Positions 59,340-64,000 of a stretch of 64,000 bases of DNA are shown one piece after another; the stretch's first letter is position 1, and every line of letters begins with the position of its first letter. The notes under the pieces were generated by a model, which had not been told where the DNA came from, did no database searches, and saw nothing but the letters and a program-made list of their open reading frames with translations. Location of the stretch: positions 163,096,491-163,160,490 of the forward strand of contig OZ020587.1 in NCBI GenBank assembly GCA_963971535.1, written 5' to 3'. A program made the translations under genes and the position numbers. Source of the DNA: Notolepis coatsorum. Its lineage: Eukaryota; Chordata; Actinopteri; Aulopiformes; Paralepididae.

Positions 59340-61046
59340 ATGTGCCTAGCAACAAACATGTATGGACCCCACGCGCCGGGAGATCAAAGGGAGGGTGTCT
59401 GTATCGTCAGGCCCACAGGCTCCCCTTTGAACCCGCCTGTCATCAGTGATTCTCCGTCTGTCACCAATATCCTAGACCCGCTTTGCAAATCCAAGGGCCT
59501 TCATTTTCTACACATAAATACTCAAAGTCCTCTCCCCAAGCTTCATGAACTCCGGATTATCTCCAGTCAGAGTAAAGTATCTATAATCTGCTGCAGTGAA
59601 ACCTGGCTGGATGACTCAACAGACTCCGAAATTGAAATAGAAAATGTTATTGTTGTTAGGAAAGATAGGAACCGCAAAGGCGGTGGTGTCTGTGTTTATG
59701 TTAAGGCAGATTTGGTTTTTAATGTAAGAACGGACCTAAATAATGAGTTGATTGAGGCGGTGTGGTTGGATGAATGAATGAATGAAAACTTTATTTAACA
59801 GATTGCAGAATGGGTACAATACAGTACGGCTCAATACATACAATTGTTAAGGGGATGCAGACCTGAGAAAGACGTTTGTCTTGTTTCCATCAGGGTCCCC
59901 CATTTTCAATTCATATAGACATATATGACATACATGACATACAGATAGTCAGTACTGCTACATCTATACATTTATGACATACCAGATTTGCAAATACAGT
60001 ACTGTTTGTGATACAGAAGGAGTCAAGAAAAGGGAGTATATACATTTGACGTAGAAACTGTACATTGGAGGAGGTTGGGTGGGGGGGGTTGGGTACATTG
60101 GGATATTGACAACCATACTGGGTAATTTACATTGGAGGTGGTTGGGGGGGGGGGGCGGGGGGCACACTGTATAAACAAGTAACACTGTACATTGAGGGGG
60201 GGGGGGAGGAGACACTGTACAAACAAACACAATTGTACATTGAACTATTGACAAAACCATACTAGGTAAATGACTGTACATTGGAGGGGGTTGGGTTGGG
60301 ATATTTACAGGGGCCAGTGTTGAATTGCAGTCTCCCGTAGGTGTCCCTTGAGAGAGGTTTTGAAAGTGGGTAGTGATCCACATTCCTTTACAGCTTTGGG
60401 TAGGGCGTTCCACATTGATGTGGCATAATTGCGAAATGTGTTTAGTCCCTTATTTGAGCCGAATCTGGGTTTAACATGATTTGTGGAGCTCCCTCTGGTG
60501 TTGTGATCGTGGTATTCACTGACCTTTGGGAAGTATTTTGACATGTACATGGGTACCTTGGTCGTGTAGTGTATCTTGTAGACCAGGCCCATTGCAAGTT
60601 GTTGTACTCTGTCGTCTACTCTAAGCCATCCTAGGTTGTCAAAGTGGGCAGGGGTGAGGTGGGTTCTTATATTCTTATATATTACTCTTCCTAGGAGTAA
60701 GCCTATTTTATTGGGAGCGTGTTATCGTCCACCCAACCAAAACCATTTTTATGAGCTACTAGAAGCGGTATGTTCAAAAGGTGAAGGTTTTGCAAAGGCA
60801 GAAGTTATCATTCTAGGAGATCTGAACACTGACATTATCAAGAAAGACACTGCAATCTTTAAATCCTTTGTTAATTTCTGCAGAATGTTTGATCTTCTTC
60901 AGATAACAAGAGTCACAACCACAACCCAAACTATTATAGACCTTATTCTGGTGTCCGACAGGAGTAGGATTATCAACAGTGGCGTGGTCGATTATAGCCT
61001 CAGTGACCACTCTATGATTTTCGCCACTCTCTCATTGAGAATATGA
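59340..61046 (+). pseudogene. LINE endonuclease domain interrupted by a LINE
   Basis: The N-terminal part has LHFLHINTQSPLPKLHELRI, CCSETWLDDSTD and NRKGGGVCVYV. The C-terminal part after the insertion has LLGACYRPPNQN, VIILGDLNTDIIKK, TIIDLILV and YSLSDHSMIFATL. These are the AP-endonuclease motifs in the correct order, including the GDLN and SDH catalytic blocks. Only the 0.9-kb insertion in opposite orientation separates them. Confidence 0.88.
59769..60667 (-). mobile_element. LINE family B, 3' part, nested
   Basis: (TGAA)n at 59769, the 3' UTR, and then the RT C-terminus on the minus strand (MWNALPKAVKECGSLPTF). It is 5'-truncated near 60667. Several G-runs at 60080-60210 correspond to C-runs of the family UTR. 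Confidence 0.9.
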
Positions 61047-61138
61047 CCAAAGTAGATTGGTCTAATGTTCTGAATTGTGTTGATGTCGACAAGGCATGGG
61101 TCAACTTCAAATCAGCTTTTTTCTAAATAGTAGATAGT

Positions 61139-61707
61139 TTGGCCCCATTTAAGATAGTTAGAATTAAACAATGTACAGAGCCATGGGTAACTGATGAGAT
61201 TTTAAAGTTGATTAAGTTAAGGAATTTAAGTTTTATTCATTTTACGAAAACTAGGGATGAGACAACTTTTAATGAGTTTAAAAAAAATAGAAATGAAGTG
61301 AACAGGACAATAAAACTTGCTAAGAAATCCTTTATGTGTGAAAAGCTAGTAGAACATAAAAATGATTCACGCAAGCTGTGGAAATCCCTGAAAGAGTTGG
61401 GTTACAGCAAAAAAATTAAAACAAAACCCAGCAGCTTTAGCCTGGATATAAAAGGTTCTACCATATCTGATAAGGTGGAAGTGGCAGAATGCTTAAATGA
61501 CTATTTTACTTCTGTGGCAAGCAACCTGGTTAAGGAGCTCCCTTGCCACTCTGGCACATATGGTGCATCACATGTTCAGAGTTTTTATCATCAACAAGGG
61601 CTTCAAGCCAACTCCTTTCATTTTAGCAGGGTAATGGAGAGTACTGTTCTCAAGAGGCTAAATGAATTAAAAGAGAACAAAGCAGGTCTCGATAATATAC
61701 CGGCCAG
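61139..61707 (+). pseudogene. LINE endonuclease-RT linker and RT start
   Basis: Encodes WVTDEILKLIKLRNL, FKKNRNEVNRTIKLAKKSF, LWKSLKELGYS, VEVAECLNDYFTSVA and LNELKENKAGLDNIP, the conserved linker and the first RT block of Jockey/CR1-like LINEs. The frame is then cut by the insertion at 61708. Confidence 0.85.
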
Positions 61708-61905
61708 CAGAGCCGCCTCAGGGGATGTGCGAGCAGTGTGGTCGCACAGGGCCTCGCGGGAAGGGGGGCCTCGCAATTTTTTTTTTTTAAATAAATAAAA
61801 AAAACATTTTTTATTTATTATTTTTATTTATTATTATTATTATTTTTATTTATTTTTTTTTTGTGAGGCACCCCTTCCCGCGAGGCCCTTTTTCATCACA
61901 GACCT
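61708..61905. mobile_element. Probable left end of a further hAT element
   Basis: CAGAGCCGCCTCAGGGGATG begins exactly where LINE coding sequence stops. A GGCCTCGCGGGAAGGGG segment has its inverted partner CCCCTTCCCGCGAGGCC at 61870-61890, around an A/T-rich loop. Terminal CAGAGCCG is a hAT-type end. The matching right end with flank CCGGCCAG was not found up to 64 kb, so it may lie beyond the window. Confidence 0.5.
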
Positions 61906-63674
61906 AAAATCTAGTTTTGCTTATATGCTTATATATTTCACATTAGACACGTTTGTAGAATGTTCCTGGCTCTGCTGCTCTGCAGCAGACATACTCACTA
62001 TTGGAGCTCTGGGGCTCTGCAGCCCCAGAGGGAGGGAGGGGTTACATCATGTGTACACCAGCATGCGTCAGCTGCGTTTGACTATTTCGCGCGTGCAGCT
62101 TTGGAGGTTATGCTTAGTTATGCCAGCCAAAACGAAGAGGACGGTCATTCGGCAGATGGACTGAAGATGAAAGTTGTTGCATGTTAGACAGTTCAGTCAG
62201 GCTAGCCATCCCGGCTAAAGGCAGGGACAGCTAGTTAGCTTTAGCTACGTTATAATATTGAGTGCTAACGTGTGGTTCAGTCGGGATAGCCATGATGATG
62301 TCGGCTAGTAGCTAGCTTAGCTAAAGGCTAACTAGCGTTAGCTAACCTAGAGAGAGCGCGTGCAGCATTGTTATGCCAAGATGAAATGGACGGTCATTCG
62401 GCAGATGAACTTCGTCAACTCCACGCGGTTGTCTCCATCCTCTTGGACGTTTGGTGAGTTTTTAATGCACTCTATTCTATTCCCGCCGTGGATATATCTC
62501 TCTCTCTCTCTCGGGAGCCAAACGGGCCGGCTAGCTGTTGTAGTAGCTAACGGTGTGTGGCCTGGTGTCAGCACCTGGTGCGAGGGAGGTGAGCTTGGTG
62601 TTTCATTATGAGAATATCTCCATGCTCAAGTCGGCTATAGTCCGCGAGGGACTTGTTGCCGGCACCGCTATGGTAAACACCACTCTGTAGTGGGACGTGT
62701 ATTGCCTTCTTTTTCCCTTCTCTCTTCGGATGAGAAGAGGAAAACACAGCGGCTGTCTGAAGTGTTGGTCTGTATTGCTTTTCTCACGTTGTACAGTTTT
62801 TCAGTGGTAGCCGCATAGCTTGCTTCTGCGTTAGCTAGTGGTTAGCGATAGCCGGGTTGAGCTTACTGTTAGCCAGTTAGCTGTTTAGCTACGACGTTAG
62901 CTGCTCGTTTTCGCTCGGCTGGGAACGTTAGCTTGATGCTATCAGTTAGCCTAGAGTTAGCTGTTAGCTTGTGCTACGACCGACCATTGACATTAGCCGT
63001 GAGAATATCAGGCCCTGGCACTCTGACTACGACATCATCTTTGACAGAAGATGTAGTCGGGCCTGCACCATGACAAGGCCCCGGCCATAGCTTCTTTTTG
63101 TCCCGCCAGCGAGAGGCCTTTCGTCAACGTGGATACCTGTGTTGCGGCCTTTCGCCCTGCGTTCCTTGGTGCAGGTAAGATGTCCATTGGACATTACCCC
63201 ACTCTTCCTTCTTTCCCCTACCGAATGTTTTGTTAATAACGATGTTTTTTTCCAGGCAAAACATATGTTACTTCACAACATTTGGAGATACGACATGTGC
63301 TGTGTGTGAATTGTCTTGGTCGTTTGTGTAGCTTGGGTAGCGTTGGCCAAAGCTGTGTGTGGCCTGGTGTCAGTACCTGGCTACTCTATTTGCAGTTAGC
63401 CTATTTAGTTGATGTCGGCCATTGGCTCCTTGCTACTTTGTTTTCTCTGGTATAGACCCTCTTCTCTTTGGATTTAAGTGTTGATCTTTGTCCTTTTGGA
63501 TCTATGTATATTCATGTTGCCTTTGTGAAGTTATCTTTTCCTTCTGTTTTGTTCTTCCATTAAAAGTTGAATATCCTTTAGGGGCTCATCTTTGCTTATC
63601 TCTCTCATACATGCTCTCTCTCTAACACACACACACACAGACATGCTCTCTCTCTCTAACACACAAACACACAT

Positions 63675-63713
<39 letters not shown>

Positions 63714-64000
63714 AACACACACAGTCTGCCTATGGCAGCCTTTCTCGATGGCTAGGCTGTGCTCGCTGAGTCTGTACCTAGTCTAGGATCTTCAGTCACA
63801 GTGCTCAGGTATTCTGCCACTGTGTACTCTCTGTTTAGGGCCAAATAGCATTTCAATTTGCTCTGGTTTTGGGTTGTTTCTTTTCAATGTCTCTCTCTCT
63901 CTCTCTCTCTGGCCTTGCTCTGGTGGAGGGTCAGGGGCATTGCCGGGTCTGTGCAGCGATAACACTGTATATTGACTGTAGAACGGGAGCTCTCTCTCGC
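61906..64000. other. Non-coding; GCTAGC/GTTAGC-rich and CT/CA microsatellites
   Basis: No gene supported. Two related segments contain GACGGTCATTCGGCAGATG (62140 and 62389), a local duplication. Words such as GCTAACGTTAGCT recur at 62300-62960. Short CT, CA and TC microsatellites lie at 62498-62513, 63598-63715 and 63890-63912. Confidence 0.5.

Larger units (their letters stand above)
58300..61707 (+). mobile_element. LINE with SGNH-type ORF1 and endonuclease, split
   Basis: Plus-strand order: ORF1 (58361-59035), endonuclease N-part (59340-59768), foreign LINE insertion (59769-60667), endonuclease C-part (60668-61046), linker to RT (61139-61707). The RT start (KENKAGLDNIPA) is cut by a hAT-like end at 61708. 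It may be the 5' half of the same family as the LINE at 51497, but no overlap proves it. Confidence 0.88.

Overview
The window looks like accessory, transposon-dense DNA from a teleost fish. The reasons are a vertebrate spliced gene structure (KLHL10-like, stathmin-like and SAMD-like exons with canonical GT/AG sites), fish-type LINEs (L2, Rex1-like), hAT transposons with perfect 8-bp target duplications, a Ty3/gypsy element with intact LTRs, a gamma/epsilon-type endogenous retrovirus (ERV), tRNA-derived SINEs and very long microsatellites. I cannot name the species. No bacterial-type operon, CRISPR array or rRNA is present.

Layout: 0.3-0.6 kb holds a LINE ORF1 fragment. 2.2-8.0 kb (minus) is a defective ERV gag-pol. 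An env-like reading frame lies at 9.0-10.4 kb on the same strand but 5' of gag, which is the wrong order. 11.0-11.6 kb is a homopurine repeat. 11.6-14.0 kb is non-coding with a possible retroviral primer-binding site. 14.1-16.9 kb holds LINE 3' ends and microsatellites. 16.9-21.7 kb is a complete gypsy element with near-identical LTRs but broken ORFs. 21.8 kb carries a stathmin-like exon. 22-24 kb holds minisatellites and dispersed repeats. 24.5-27.4 kb is an almost full-length L2 LINE. 28.1-30.2 kb is a hAT element with transposase remnants. 30.3-31.2 kb is a giant TTA/TTAC microsatellite. 31.7-32.1 kb is a long palindrome. 32.2-36.3 kb is a KLHL10-like gene killed by a stop codon and an L2 insertion inside an exon. 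36.7-41.6 kb holds MITEs, minisatellites, a foldback element and a 375-bp tandem repeat. 41.6-45.7 kb is the best candidate for an intact host gene (minus, zinc-finger/SAM-like, multi-exon), with two MITEs in its introns. 45.9-46.9 kb is another hAT element. 47-49.3 kb is unremarkable non-coding DNA. 49.4-53.4 kb is a 42-bp minisatellite split by two LINEs. 54.8-58.2 kb is a nested stack: LINE tail in hAT in Rex1-like LINE in minisatellite. 58.2 kb has a second stathmin-like exon. 58.3-61.7 kb is a LINE with an SGNH-type ORF1 and an endonuclease split by another LINE. From 61.7 kb on I see another hAT-like start and non-coding DNA.

Most reading frames here belong to transposons. They do not form one pathway; the window records successive insertions whose order can be read from nesting. 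The clearest direct signals are five hAT-type insertions with perfect 8-bp duplications, one further hAT whose removal with one duplication copy rejoins a LINE reading frame, a tandem array built from the terminal exon of the SAMD-like gene, and the env-gag-pol order. I found no undescribed defence or metabolic system.
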